Below are positions 17,914-27,327 of a stretch of DNA of 64,000 nucleotides, one piece after another (position 1 is the first letter of the stretch; each line of letters opens with the position of its first letter). The notes below the pieces were generated by a model that did no database searches, was not told the origin of the DNA, and saw nothing but the letters and a program-made list of their open reading frames with translations. Origin of the DNA: Streptococcus plurextorum DSM 22810 (GTDB lineage: Bacteria > Bacillota > Bacilli > Lactobacillales > Streptococcaceae); assembly GCF_000423745.1 (NCBI RefSeq), contig NZ_AUIO01000003.1:1-64000 (forward strand), written 5' to 3'. The position numbers and the translations under genes are program-made.

Positions 17914-17946
17914 TGATGGGATTGAAGTCCTTTAAAATTGTAAATT

Positions 17947-19260
17947 ATGTCAATGTTTTTAGATACTGCCAAAATCAGTGTTAAAGCTGGTCGTGGTGGA
18001 GATGGAATGGTGGCTTTTCGTCGTGAAAAGTATGTGCCTGATGGTGGTCCTTGGGGCGGTGATGGTGGTAAAGGTGGCTCAGTCATCTTTAAAGTAGACG
18101 AAGGTTTACGTACGCTGATGGACTTCCGCTATAATCGCAAGTTTAAGGCGCAAGATGGCGAAAAAGGCATGACAAAAGGGATGCACGGTAAAGGCGCAAA
18201 GGATTTGATTGTCCTTGTGCCACAAGGGACAACTGTTCGTGACGCGGAGACAGGTAAGGTTTTGACGGATCTTGTTGAGCATGGTCAGGAATTTGTCATC
18301 GCACGTGGTGGTCGTGGTGGTCGTGGTAATATCCGTTTTGCAACTCCGCGAAACCCTGCCCCAGAAATTGCTGAAAATGGTGAACCTGGGGAAGAGCGTC
18401 AGCTTGAATTGGAATTGAAAATTCTTGCTGATGTAGGGTTGGTTGGCTTCCCATCTGTTGGAAAATCTACGATCCTAAGCGTGGTATCAGCTGCTAAGCC
18501 TAAAATTGGAGCCTATCACTTTACCACAATTGTGCCTAACCTTGGCATGGTGCGTACTAAGTCGGGAGAAAGTTTTGCCATGGCAGACCTTCCTGGTTTG
18601 ATTGAAGGGGCATCGCAGGGTATAGGCTTGGGAACACAGTTTCTCCGTCACATTGAGCGGACGCGAGTGATTTTGCATGTTATTGATATGTCGGCTTCAG
18701 AAGGTCGCGACCCTTATGAGGACTACGTGCAGATTAATACTGAACTTGAGACTTACAATCTTCGACTGATGGAACGTCCTCAGATTATTGTGGCTAACAA
18801 AATGGATATGCCAGAAGCAGAAGAAAACCTTAAGATTTTCAAGGAAAAATTGGCTGCTAATTACGATGAATTTGACGAGCAACCTATGATTTTCCCTATC
18901 TCATCTTTAGCCCATCAAGGCTTAGATAATCTTTTGGAAGCAACAGCAGAGCTACTTGATCGGACAGAGGAATTCCTACTTTACAGCGAAGAAGACATGC
19001 AAGATGATGAGGCTTACTATGGCTTTAGTGCAGATGAGCGTCCTTTTGAGATTACTCGAGATGACGACGCTGCTTGGGTGCTTTACGGTGAGAAGTTGGA
19101 GCGTCTCTTTGTCATGACGAATATGGAACGCGATGAGTCCATCATGAAATTTGCGCGCCAATTGCGTGGGATGGGTGTTGATGAAGCCCTTCGCGAGCGT
19201 GGTGCCAAAGATGGAGATATTGTTCGTATCGGTAACTTTGAATTTGAATTTGTCGATTAA
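17947..19260 (+). CDS. obgE: Ribosome-associated GTPase Obg
   Basis: Encodes a 437-residue Obg/CgtA GTPase acting in large-subunit assembly and stress signalling. The glycine-rich Obg fold occupies about residues 1-158. The G domain has G1 GFPSVGKST near 165, G3 [10 protein letters not shown] near 212 and G4 NKMD near 282. The C-terminal OCT domain (about 360-437) is present as in other Firmicutes. The ribosome binding site is weak. A small conserved-looking ORF follows it. Length is typical. Confidence 0.95.
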   Translation: MSMFLDTAKISVKAGRGGDGMVAFRREKYVPDGGPWGGDGGKGGSVIFKVDEGLRTLMDFRYNRKFKAQDGEKGMTKGMHGKGAKDLIVLVPQGTTVRDAETGKVLTDLVEHGQEFVIARGGRGGRGNIRFATPRNPAPEIAENGEPGEERQLELELKILADVGLVGFPSVGKSTILSVVSAAKPKIGAYHFTTIVPNLGMVRTKSGESFAMADLPGLIEGASQGIGLGTQFLRHIERTRVILHVIDMSASEGRDPYEDYVQINTELETYNLRLMERPQIIVANKMDMPEAEENLKIFKEKLAANYDEFDEQPMIFPISSLAHQGLDNLLEATAELLDRTEEFLLYSEEDMQDDEAYYGFSADERPFEITRDDDAAWVLYGEKLERLFVMTNMERDESIMKFARQLRGMGVDEALRERGAKDGDIVRIGNFEFEFVD

Positions 19261-19331
19261 CGGCACCTGTAAAGCAGCCGTTGTTTGCCTTTGATAACAG
19301 GGAAAAATCTGATTGACTAGAGGAGTTGATG

Positions 19332-19502
19332 ATGGGAGATAAACCAATATCTTTTAAGGATAAGGATGGGAATTTTATTTCAGCAGCTGATGTTTGGAAT
19401 GCAGAAAAGTTAGAAGAGCTATTTACCCTTCTCAATCCTAATCGTAAATTTCGCCTAGAGCGTGAAAAATTAGCCAAAGAACAAGAAAAGGAGCAGGCCT
19501 AG
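19332..19502 (+). CDS. Small conserved hypothetical downstream of obg
   Basis: Encodes about 56 highly charged residues (MGDKPISFKDKDGNFISAAD at the start, EKEQEKEQA-like tail). An AGGAG 6 bases upstream favours the ATG at 19332 over the one at 19329. Short acidic/basic proteins at this position behind obg are seen in other streptococci; the function is unknown to me. Its stop lies inside a bidirectional terminator. Confidence 0.6.
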   Translation: MGDKPISFKDKDGNFISAADVWNAEKLEELFTLLNPNRKFRLEREKLAKEQEKEQA

Positions 19503-19515
19503 TGCCGCTCCTTTT
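19486..19515. terminator. Bidirectional terminator between the obg unit and the ABC-F gene
   Basis: AAAAGGAGC at 19486-19494 pairs with GCTCCTTTT at 19507-19515 with an inner GGC/GCC. T tracts on both strands fit the convergent genes, and it overlaps both stops. Confidence 0.85.
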
Positions 19516-21025
19516 ATATATTACTCAGTTCATTCAATGAATCCTCAGTTAGCTGGAGCTTCCTATTGACAACATCATCAATAAAGTTTCGGTCGTGAGA
19601 GACGGAAATAATTGCTCCTGGGAAATTGATTAATAATTTCCTGATTTCCGGTTGTGAGGTGGGTGAGAAATTCCTGGTGGGCTCGTCCAAAATGAGGACG
19701 TTTGCCCGTTCTAAAACCATCTTGGCAAAGAAGAGTTTTGCCTTTTGCCCACCTGATAAATCTAGCAGAGGATGAGTGACTTCTTCACGGGTAAACTTGA
19801 GACTGGCTAGTAAGGTTCGCGCTTTTTCTTCAGAGGTCTTTTGACTGAGAAAGGCTAGCGCAGATAATTGACCATCTAGGCTATCTTCGTAGTCCTGAGG
19901 CATATAGCCTAGACGGACATCAGCTCGCGCTGTCAAATCGGCAAGGATAGCCTTTAGCAGTAAGGTTTTACCAATGCCGTTTTTCCCAGTGATGACCAGT
20001 TTATCTTGTCCAAATACCTGTAAATTGACTGTTTGCCCTGTCGATAAATGCCGACCTTCCCAATTGAGGATAAGTTTACGATGAGGCAGGGGAGTGATGT
20101 GAGAGAAAAAGAGATTGATAAAATCATCGCTATCAGGAATGTCTGTAAAGTTCTCCCTTTCTCGGTCAAATCGGCGCTCCTGTCCTTTAAGGGCATGCAT
20201 CTTTTTCGCAAGGATGCGGCCAATAGCACTATTTTTAGTGGTTCGTAATTGGTGTTGGGCACGCTGCTGGATGCGTTTATTCTTAGCACTTTTCTTAGCG
20301 TATTCATCACGTTCTTTATGGGCAATCTGGAGTTGCTTTTCAAAAGTATTCTTCCGCCAAATCTTATAGCTAGCATAATCCATCTTTTGATAAGTTGCCT
20401 TGGCCTCCCTACGTTTTTTGACTAATTCGAGATGCAGAATGGCTGTTGCTGTAGCTTCTAAAAATTGTTCGTCGTGAGAAATAAAAATGATGGTTTGTTG
20501 GCTTTGGCTAATAAAGCGCTCCAGCCAACGTAAGGTATCCAGATCCAAGTCGTTAGACGGTTCATCGAGAAGAATGAGATCAGGCTCATAGCTGAGCAGT
20601 TTGATTAGCTGAAGTTTTAACTTTTCACCGCCTGATAGGCTGGCTAAGAGTTGATGCTTGGCTTCAAAAGTCGCCAAATCAAGCTCGAGATCAGTTGCCA
20701 AACGATACAGCAAATTCAGATCCATGAGGTGATCATCTGCTTCTTGATAGAGAAAATCGTTGACAGTCATGCCCTTTATGGCTTTGGGGAGGTGCTGAGG
20801 AAGATAGGCCACATGCTTAAAGTGATTGGTCATGTTTCCTTTGCAACTAAAATAAGTGCTTGTAGCATCTGGCTGATGGAGAAACTGTAGCAGAGTGGAT
20901 TTTCCGGTCCCTTCTTCACCGATAATCGCTAACTTGTCGCCAGTATTGACGACGATATTCAGATTCTGGATCAAGGTTCTTAAGTCCTTTTGGTGTTTGA
21001 TGGTGAGGTCTTGAAGTTGTAACAT
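19514..21025 (-). CDS. ABC-F ATPase, antibiotic-resistance-like
   Basis: Encodes a 503-residue ABC-F protein: two ABC ATPase domains and no membrane segments. The Walker A motifs are GEEGTGKST near residue 37 and GKNGIGKT near 340. The signatures are LSGGEKLKLQ and LSGGQKAKLFF, and the Walker B regions LILLDEPSNDLD and LILDEPTRNFSP. A charged linker of about 70-80 residues separates the domains. The DEPTRNFSP variant recurs in Lsa/Vga-like ribosome-protection proteins, so target protection against lincosamide, streptogramin or pleuromutilin drugs is plausible but unproven. The ATG at 21025 follows AAGGAGCACAGCT; an upstream GTG at 21139 would translate the terminator. It is preceded by a leader with promoter, short ORF and terminator. 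Confidence 0.85.
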   Translation of the reverse strand: MLQLQDLTIKHQKDLRTLIQNLNIVVNTGDKLAIIGEEGTGKSTLLQFLHQPDATSTYFSCKGNMTNHFKHVAYLPQHLPKAIKGMTVNDFLYQEADDHLMDLNLLYRLATDLELDLATFEAKHQLLASLSGGEKLKLQLIKLLSYEPDLILLDEPSNDLDLDTLRWLERFISQSQQTIIFISHDEQFLEATATAILHLELVKKRREAKATYQKMDYASYKIWRKNTFEKQLQIAHKERDEYAKKSAKNKRIQQRAQHQLRTTKNSAIGRILAKKMHALKGQERRFDRERENFTDIPDSDDFINLFFSHITPLPHRKLILNWEGRHLSTGQTVNLQVFGQDKLVITGKNGIGKTLLLKAILADLTARADVRLGYMPQDYEDSLDGQLSALAFLSQKTSEEKARTLLASLKFTREEVTHPLLDLSGGQKAKLFFAKMVLERANVLILDEPTRNFSPTSQPEIRKLLINFPGAIISVSHDRNFIDDVVNRKLQLTEDSLNELSNI

Positions 21026-21061
21026 AGCTGTGCTCCTTTTGTGTCCCTGTTCAGTAGCAGA

Positions 21062-21098
21062 CAAAAACTCTTTACCTGTATCAAGTAAAGAGTTTTTA
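21062..21098 (-). terminator. Attenuator terminator in the ABC-F leader
   Basis: On the minus strand AAAAACTCTTTAC pairs with GTAAAGAGTTTTT around a 9-base loop and ends in a T run. It lies only about 36 bases before the ABC-F start codon, inside the transcribed leader. Confidence 0.85.
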
Positions 21099-21239
21099 GC
21101 ACAGCAAAAAAGCCTCGAAGTAAAGAGATAAGAGCGCACTAAAAAACAAACTTGATCAGGTAGTATCTTTTTAAATAGCTCCGCTAAGACGGAAGACCTT
21201 TTTCAACCTTTTGATTTAAGGTTTTAGTCGATGAGCTAT

Positions 21240-21338
21240 TTTATGTGACAGAATCAATCTTGTTTCTTAGTTGTCCACGGCTCCATTCCTCCTCATATTG
21301 GTCATAGATAGCTTACCAAAAAATGAAAACGGTGTCAA
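21240..21338 (-). promoter_or_regulatory. ABC-F promoter and leader ORF
   Basis: On the minus strand, TTGACA (21338-21333) and TAAGCT (21315-21310) are 17 bases apart. Downstream, GAGGAGG precedes a very short frame. The candidates are a GTG-started 3-residue ORF, or an ATG-started 10-residue ORF at 21286-21254 with tight spacing. A 9-bp stem pairs 21233-21241 with 21173-21181 and precedes the terminator. This is the layout of ribosome-mediated attenuation used by many ABC-F resistance genes. Confidence 0.6.
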
Positions 21339-21416
21339 TCGCCAACCTGTAAATTTGTCAAATAGCATATAATATGGTAAGATGATAAGGTTGAATTCTA
21401 GAATGTGAAAGTTATT

Positions 21417-22679
21417 ATGCGTAAAATTGTTATTAACGGTGGTAAGCCACTGTCGGGAGAGGTGGCTGTTTCAGGAGCAAAAAACTCTGTTGTTGCCCTG
21501 ATTCCTGCGATTATATTAGCGGACGGAGTCGTTACCTTAGATGGCGTCCCTGCTATTAGTGATGTCGATGCTCTCATTGAGATTATTGAAATAATGGGGG
21601 GCAGTGTCGAGCATGAGGGTGAGACGCTCACGATTGACCCAAGAGGTGTCAAGGACATGCCCATGCCCTTTGGTAAAATCAACAGCTTACGTGCCTCCTA
21701 TTATTTTTATGGAAGCCTTTTAGGTCGTTACGGTCAAGCGACAGTCGGCTTACCCGGTGGTTGTGACTTAGGCCCGCGTCCAATTGATTTGCATCTCAAA
21801 GCCTTTGAAGCTATGGGGGCTACAATCAGCTATGAAGAAGATGCTATGAGAATTGCTGCTCCAGAAGGACATCATATTCACGGTGCCCATATTTATATGG
21901 ATACGGTTAGCGTGGGTGCTACGATTAATACGATGATTGCAGCTGCAAAAGCAGAAGGTCGTACAGTTATTGAAAATGCTGCGCGTGAACCTGAAATCAT
22001 TGATGTGGCTACCTTACTGAATAACATGGGGGCTCGTATTCGGGGAGCGGGTACGGATGTGATTACGATTGAAGGTGTTCAAACCTTACACGGAACACGT
22101 CACCAAGTTATCCCGGATCGTATCGAGGCAGGGACCTACATTGCAATGGCTGCTGCAATCGGTAAAGGCGTTCGGATTACTAATGTGCTTTATGAACACC
22201 TAGAATCTTTCATCGCAAAATTAGATGAAATGGGTGTTCGGATGACTGTTGAAGAAGACAGCATCTTTGTGGAAGAGCAAAAGGATCTTAGGGCGGTAAC
22301 GATAAAAACAGCACCCTACCCAGGGTTAGCGACAGATTTACAGCAACCGCTAACGCCATTATTACTTAAGGCAAAAGGGCACGGGACAATCATTGATACC
22401 ATTTATGAAAAGCGTGTCAACCATGTACCAGAAATGGCTCGTATGGGTGCGGATATTAAAGTTGTCGGCAGTCGAATTGTTTATTCGGGGCCGAATCGCC
22501 TACAGGGAGCATCTGTTAAGGCGACGGATTTACGCGCGGGAGCAGCTCTTGTGGTGGCTGGTCTTATGGCTCAAGGGAAAACGGAAATCGCAAATGTCGA
22601 GTTTATTCTTCGTGGGTATTCCAATATTATAGAAAAGCTAGTTGCCTTAGGAGCAGACATCCAGCTTATTGAAGATTAA
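21417..22679 (+). CDS. murA: UDP-GlcNAc 1-carboxyvinyltransferase (MurA/MurZ)
   Basis: Encodes a 420-residue MurA that transfers enolpyruvyl from PEP to UDP-GlcNAc, the first committed step of peptidoglycan synthesis. [13 protein letters not shown] near residue 17 and the fosfomycin-target cysteine in [11 protein letters not shown] near 115 are present, as are [11 protein letters not shown] near 230 and [10 protein letters not shown] near 395. Low-GC Gram-positives have two MurA paralogues; this one resembles the pneumococcal second copy (often murZ), but I cannot settle that by eye. A GTG at 21405 would add four residues; the ATG at 21417 matches the family start. It is divergent from the ABC-F leader. 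Confidence 0.93.
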   Translation: MRKIVINGGKPLSGEVAVSGAKNSVVALIPAIILADGVVTLDGVPAISDVDALIEIIEIMGGSVEHEGETLTIDPRGVKDMPMPFGKINSLRASYYFYGSLLGRYGQATVGLPGGCDLGPRPIDLHLKAFEAMGATISYEEDAMRIAAPEGHHIHGAHIYMDTVSVGATINTMIAAAKAEGRTVIENAAREPEIIDVATLLNNMGARIRGAGTDVITIEGVQTLHGTRHQVIPDRIEAGTYIAMAAAIGKGVRITNVLYEHLESFIAKLDEMGVRMTVEEDSIFVEEQKDLRAVTIKTAPYPGLATDLQQPLTPLLLKAKGHGTIIDTIYEKRVNHVPEMARMGADIKVVGSRIVYSGPNRLQGASVKATDLRAGAALVVAGLMAQGKTEIANVEFILRGYSNIIEKLVALGADIQLIED

Positions 22680-22683
22680 TATA

Positions 22684-22706
22684 GTCGAGCAACGCTCGGC
22701 TTTTTA
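22684..22706 (+). terminator. murA terminator
   Basis: CGAGC and GCTCG around a 3-base loop, followed by T5, directly after the stop. Confidence 0.75.
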
Positions 22707-22718
22707 TGTCAAAATACA

Positions 22719-22755
22719 GAAAACGCTTGCATAGCGATTGAAAGTCTGCTACACT
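22719..22755 (+). promoter_or_regulatory. Maltodextrin promoter with MalR-type operator
   Basis: TTGCAT at 22727-22732 and TACACT at 22750-22755 are 17 bases apart. GAAAACGCTTGC at 22719-22730, a LacI-family half-palindromic operator with a central CG, overlaps the -35 box. The same 12 bases recur before malX. Confidence 0.7.
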
Positions 22756-22782
22756 AATGACGATTAGAAGAGGAGGCTTATT

Positions 22783-24072
22783 ATGGCAAAACAAACAGAT
22801 ATTAACTTGAGACAGGCCATTATCTATTCCCTATATGTCCGCAATTTTTCGGAAGAAGGGACCTTTAAAGCGGTCATTAAGGAATTGGATCGCATCAAGG
22901 AATTAGGAGCGGATATTATCTGGTTTCTTCCTTTCTATCCGAATGGTGAAGTAGCAAGAAAGGGCAGTGTAGGCTCGCCTTATGCCATTAAAGATTATCG
23001 AGATGTTTCTCCTGAGATGGGGACCTTGGAAGACTTTCAAGAGCTGGTTGCAGAAATCCATGCGCGTGATATGAAAGTTATGATTGATATCGTCTACAAT
23101 CATACTTCGCCAGACTCTTTTTTGGCTGCTGAGCATCCAGAGTGGTTTTATCACAAAGCAGACGGTTCTTTTGGCAATCGCGTCGGGGACTGGTCGGATA
23201 TTATTGACTTAGATTATAATAATCGTGGTCTTTGGGATTATCAGATAGAGACGTTGAAGCTTTGGATCAATCGTGGTGTCGACGGTTTTCGTTGTGATGT
23301 GGCGCCCTTACTACCTCTTGAATTTTGGCAAGAGGCACGTCAAGAAGTCTCTAAAATCAAGGGTGATGTGATTTGGCTTTCAGAAAGCATAGAACTAGAC
23401 TTTATCAAGCACATGCGTGCTCAGGGCTTGACGGCTCTTAGTGATGGGGAGATTTTCCAAGCTTTTGATATGGCCTATGATTATGATGTTCGTCACCTTT
23501 GGGTAGCGTATTTGGAGGGACGCTTACCCTTGTCAGCTTATATTAATCGGCTAAATTTACAAGAGGTCATTTTCCCAGCAAACTATATCAAACTCCGAAA
23601 TTTAGAAAATCATGATAACCGTAGGGTTGCGGACTTAGTGCCAAACCATGACCGATTGTTGCAGTGGACAGTCTTTAATTACCTGCAAAAAGGAGCGGTG
23701 CTTATTTATAATGGTCAGGAACACAAAGCAGTGACGATTCCTAGTCTTTTTGAAAAAGATCCTATTGACTGGTCTGGACAGGATATTTCACCGATACTCT
23801 CCAAGCTTGCAAGGCTTAAAAAGACCATTCCAAGTCAAGCAGAGTATGACCTTCAAGTGGACGATGAAAACGATACGCTTGTTTTAACTTATCAGACCAA
23901 AGAGCAAACGCTTGTCGGTGTCTTTTCCTTTAAATGTCAGGAAGCAGATGTCAAGGTTCCGCTATCGGATGGTCGATATGAAAATCTTTTAAATAGTGAT
24001 AATATAGAGGTTTTTGACGGTAAAGTAAGGATTGGTAAAAAAGCAATTATCCTTAAAACCGTTAGTGCTTAA
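22783..24072 (+). CDS. GH13 alpha-amylase-family glycosidase, intracellular
   Basis: Encodes a 429-residue GH13 enzyme without signal peptide. The barrel motifs are DIVYNH near residue 102, GFRCDVA with the nucleophile Asp172, WLSESIE with the acid Glu201, and ENHDNRR with Asp278. It is shorter than typical alpha-amylases and has only a small C-terminal beta domain. Likely it cleaves or transfers short maltodextrins in the cytoplasm. Exact specificity (alpha-glucosidase, maltose-forming or other) cannot be read from sequence alone. It stands alone behind a MalR-type promoter and precedes malX. Confidence 0.82.
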   Translation: MAKQTDINLRQAIIYSLYVRNFSEEGTFKAVIKELDRIKELGADIIWFLPFYPNGEVARKGSVGSPYAIKDYRDVSPEMGTLEDFQELVAEIHARDMKVMIDIVYNHTSPDSFLAAEHPEWFYHKADGSFGNRVGDWSDIIDLDYNNRGLWDYQIETLKLWINRGVDGFRCDVAPLLPLEFWQEARQEVSKIKGDVIWLSESIELDFIKHMRAQGLTALSDGEIFQAFDMAYDYDVRHLWVAYLEGRLPLSAYINRLNLQEVIFPANYIKLRNLENHDNRRVADLVPNHDRLLQWTVFNYLQKGAVLIYNGQEHKAVTIPSLFEKDPIDWSGQDISPILSKLARLKKTIPSQAEYDLQVDDENDTLVLTYQTKEQTLVGVFSFKCQEADVKVPLSDGRYENLLNSDNIEVFDGKVRIGKKAIILKTVSA

Positions 24073-24116
24073 AGGTTTTTTGAAAGCCTTTTAAAAAATT
24101 TTTTAAAAATAGAGCA

Positions 24117-24153
24117 GAAAACGCTTGCATTGAACGTTCGAATCTGCTATACT
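24117..24153 (+). promoter_or_regulatory. malX promoter with MalR-type operator
   Basis: TTGCAT at 24125-24130 and TATACT at 24148-24153, spaced 17, with GAAAACGCTTGC at 24117-24128 over the -35 region. The arrangement is identical to the promoter at 22719. Confidence 0.75.
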
Positions 24154-24195
24154 TGGTCTTGTAAAAAATAAAAACTCTTATGGAGGAACCCATTT

Positions 24196-25455
24196 ATGAA
24201 ATGGAATTGGAAAAAGTTTGCCTTTGGTGCAGTGACATTGACATCAGCAATGACACTTGCTGCTTGTGGTAGCTCATCAGAAAAATCAACGGATTCGTCA
24301 TCAGATGAGCAGACATTGGTTGTATCAGTAGATACAGGTTATACAAAATATATTGATTCAATCAAAGAAAAATTTGAAAAAGAAAATGGCGTTAAGATTG
24401 AAGTCAAAGAAGAAAGCATGACTGAGACGCTTGACAAGCTTTCTACAGATGGTCCTACAGGAGCAGCTCCTGATGTGATGATGGCACCATATGACCGCGT
24501 TGGTGGACTTGGTTCAGAAGGACAAATCGCTGAAGTTAAACTTGGCAATGAAGCTGAGTACGATGATACTGTTAAGAGCTTGGTAACAATGGAAGGCACT
24601 GTATATGGTGCGCCAGCGGTTATTGAAAGCCTTATCCTTTACTACAATAAAGACCTTCTTACAGAAGCGCCAAAAACCTTTGATGAGTTGATGGCACTTC
24701 AAGCAGATAGCAAGTACGCTTTTGAAGGCGAAAGCGGAAAAGCAGTTGGTTTCCTTGCTAACTGGACAAACTTCTACTATGCTTATGGCTTGACAGCTGG
24801 TTATGGTGGCTACGTATTTGGTAAAGATGGTACAGACGCATCAGATATCGGTCTTGACAATAGCGGAGCTGTTGAAGGGTTGACTTATGCTAAATCTTGG
24901 TATGACACATGGCCACAAGGTATGCAAGATACTACCAAAGCTGGTGATTTTATCGGTGAGCAATTCAAATCAGGTAAAACAGCGGCTATTATTGATGGTC
25001 CTTGGGTAGCAGCATCATTGACTGAAGCTAAAGTGAACTGGGGAGCAGCAGTTATCCCAACACTACCAAATGGTGGAAAATATGAAGCCTTCGGTGGCGG
25101 TAAAGCATGGGTTATTTCTAGCTACAGCAAAAATGCAGAAGTGGCACAAAAATTCCTTGACTACGTGACAAATGAAGCAAACCAATCAAGCTTCTACGAT
25201 GCAACTCAAGAAATTCCTGCAAACGTTAAAGCGCGTGAATACGCTACAAAACAAGGTAATGAATTGACAAGTGCTGTTATCGCACAATTTGCTGACGCTC
25301 AACCAATGCCAAATATTCCACAAATGGCTGAAGTTTGGGAGCCAGCAGCAACACTATTCTTTGATGTAGCATCAGGAAACAAAAAAGCAGAAGAAGCTGC
25401 TAAAGAAGCAGTAACGACTATTAAAGAAGCTATCGAACAGAAATACGCTGAATAA
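24196..25455 (+). CDS. malX: Maltodextrin-binding lipoprotein MalX
   Basis: Encodes a 419-residue ABC-transporter solute-binding protein of the MalE/MalX type. The signal peptide ends in the lipobox LAAC with Cys24, so the mature protein is lipid-anchored outside the membrane. Family features include GPTGAAPDVMMAPYDR near residue 89 and the GAPAVIESLILYYNKDLL region near 137. It delivers maltodextrins to MalC-MalD. No ATPase gene is nearby; streptococci use the shared ATPase MsmK. A hairpin with T5 follows at 25466, then a GH13 gene and the permeases. Confidence 0.93.
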   Translation: MKWNWKKFAFGAVTLTSAMTLAACGSSSEKSTDSSSDEQTLVVSVDTGYTKYIDSIKEKFEKENGVKIEVKEESMTETLDKLSTDGPTGAAPDVMMAPYDRVGGLGSEGQIAEVKLGNEAEYDDTVKSLVTMEGTVYGAPAVIESLILYYNKDLLTEAPKTFDELMALQADSKYAFEGESGKAVGFLANWTNFYYAYGLTAGYGGYVFGKDGTDASDIGLDNSGAVEGLTYAKSWYDTWPQGMQDTTKAGDFIGEQFKSGKTAAIIDGPWVAASLTEAKVNWGAAVIPTLPNGGKYEAFGGGKAWVISSYSKNAEVAQKFLDYVTNEANQSSFYDATQEIPANVKAREYATKQGNELTSAVIAQFADAQPMPNIPQMAEVWEPAATLFFDVASGNKKAEEAAKEAVTTIKEAIEQKYAE

Positions 25456-25465
25456 TCCTAACATG

Positions 25466-25499
25466 AAAAGCTGTTCAGAACGATCTGTTCAGCTTTTTA
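25466..25499 (+). terminator. Partial terminator behind malX
   Basis: AAAAGCTG pairs with CAGCTTTT across an interrupted stem containing GAAC/GTTC, then T. No promoter follows before the next genes, so partial termination giving an excess of binding protein is likely. Confidence 0.65.
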
Positions 25500-25556
25500 T
25501 CTCTTTATTTCAAGGCTGAAGTAAGGAGATAAGAAGCTAGAAATAAAGGAGATTTA

Positions 25557-27308
25557 ATGAATAGAGAAGCCATTTTTCACCAGTCAGACTCTCACTATTG
25601 TTTTGCACTTGACGAGCATTCCTTGGTGATTCGTTTGCGAATGGCAAAAGCAGATAAAAAATCCCAAGTAACATTGGTCTATGGCAATAAATACCAATTT
25701 GCTAAAAAACACAAAGAAGCACCGCTGACTTATCTTGGCTCTGATCGGCGTTATGCTTATTTTCAAGTGACACTGACCTTATCAGATACTCGGTTAGCAT
25801 ATGTTTTTCATATTCATCATGAAGGGGAGTCGCTCTACTATAGTGAGACTGGCTTAACCTCAGGTTATGATTTTGACGGTGCCTACCAAAGCTATTTTCA
25901 AATGCCCTACATCAATGCTATTGATGTTCACAAAGAAGTGACTTGGTCCAGCCAAGGAAGTTTCTATCAAATTTTTGTTGATCGCTTTGCGATAGGAGAT
26001 GACCGGACTAAACCACATGTGACGATGGCTTGGTCGGAAAAGCCTAAGCCACGTAGCTTTGCAGGAGGCGACCTGAGAGGTATTACAAGAAAACTGGATT
26101 ATTTAGAAGATTTAGGTATTGGTGCTATCTATCTCACGCCAATTTTCAAATCCCTCTCAAACCATAAATATGATATTAGTGACTATTACTTGGTTGACCC
26201 TCATTTTGGAGATAAGGCAGATTTGAAGGAGCTAGTGACAGAGGCACATAAGCGAGGGATTCGCATTGTTTTAGATGCTGTCTTTAATCACTCAAGTGAC
26301 TTGCTTCCAGAGTTTCAAGACGTCGTGGCGCATGGCAGAGCTTCAAGGTATTACGACTGGTTTATGATTGACGGTGATTTTCCGCAAGCAAAACCACTGA
26401 ATTATCAGACTTTTGCTAGTGTATCAAGTATGCCTAAATGGAACACGTCAAACCCCGAAGTACAGCACTATCTCCTTGATATTACACGCTTTTGGATGAC
26501 AGAAGTCGACATTGACGGTTGGCGACTAGATGTCTCTGACGAAGTCTCTCATGACTTTTGGAGACGCTTCAGAGCTGAGGTAAAAAGGATAAAATCAGAT
26601 GCCATTATCATAGGGGAAAATTGGCACCAAGCGTCGTCCTACTTACAAGGCGACCAGTTTGATAGTGTAATGAATTACGCATTCAGTCGCTCAGTCATCT
26701 CATTTTTGATGGATGAAGCCTTCACAAAAGAAGATTTTGCATCAGATTTGACGGGGATTTTGATGCAATATACTAGACAAGTGAATCGTATGAATTTGAA
26801 TTTGCTAGATTCTCACGATACCCATCGCTTGATCACTCAACTCAAGGGAGACCACGACAAGTTCTTGGCAGCTCTAGCACTCCTCATGGTTTTTGAGGGA
26901 AGTCCTTGTATCTACTATGGGACAGAAGTTGCTTTAGAAGGCGACTATGATCCTGATTGTCGTAGAGGTATGCCTTGGGAAAAAGCAGATGCAAATAATC
27001 CCTTGTGGCAACAAGTACGTTGTTTGCTACAATTGCGGCAAAATGAATTAGCCTTACAAAAAGGTGAGACACGTCTGATTACCTCGGGAGACTTCCTTCA
27101 ATTAGAACGAGCCTATTTAGGAGATAACATTATGTTGTATCTAAATGATGAAAACGTTTTAAAAGACCTCCCAGAAGGCCATGTCCTCTTTTCACACGGT
27201 TTAAAAGATGGTAAACTAGGAACATATGGAGTTGTGATTATCAAACATAGCGCGTCTCCACTCTCACAAGAGTTGCTGTCATTAAAAAGTGCAACTCATG
27301 CTGATTAG
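25557..27308 (+). CDS. Neopullulanase/cyclomaltodextrinase (GH13)
   Basis: Encodes a 583-residue GH13 enzyme of the neopullulanase, cyclomaltodextrinase and maltogenic amylase type. An N-terminal CBM34-like beta domain (about 1-130) precedes the barrel. Catalytic motifs are GWRLDVSDEV near residue 322 (nucleophile Asp), IIGENWHQ near 353 (acid Glu) and LLDSHDTHR near 420. There is no signal peptide, so it acts on imported maltodextrins or cyclodextrins. Located between malX and the permeases, it is part of the same transcript. Streptococcal homologues are annotated amyB or neopullulanase. Confidence 0.88.
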   Translation: MNREAIFHQSDSHYCFALDEHSLVIRLRMAKADKKSQVTLVYGNKYQFAKKHKEAPLTYLGSDRRYAYFQVTLTLSDTRLAYVFHIHHEGESLYYSETGLTSGYDFDGAYQSYFQMPYINAIDVHKEVTWSSQGSFYQIFVDRFAIGDDRTKPHVTMAWSEKPKPRSFAGGDLRGITRKLDYLEDLGIGAIYLTPIFKSLSNHKYDISDYYLVDPHFGDKADLKELVTEAHKRGIRIVLDAVFNHSSDLLPEFQDVVAHGRASRYYDWFMIDGDFPQAKPLNYQTFASVSSMPKWNTSNPEVQHYLLDITRFWMTEVDIDGWRLDVSDEVSHDFWRRFRAEVKRIKSDAIIIGENWHQASSYLQGDQFDSVMNYAFSRSVISFLMDEAFTKEDFASDLTGILMQYTRQVNRMNLNLLDSHDTHRLITQLKGDHDKFLAALALLMVFEGSPCIYYGTEVALEGDYDPDCRRGMPWEKADANNPLWQQVRCLLQLRQNELALQKGETRLITSGDFLQLERAYLGDNIMLYLNDENVLKDLPEGHVLFSHGLKDGKLGTYGVVIIKHSASPLSQELLSLKSATHAD

Positions 27309-27327
27309 TTAAGAAAGGATTAGACTT

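Noticed and set aside
21026..21139. N-terminal extension of the ABC-F protein from a GTG at 21139
   Set aside because: The extension would cover the attenuator hairpin; the ATG at 21025 has an AAGGAG and gives the family N-terminus.
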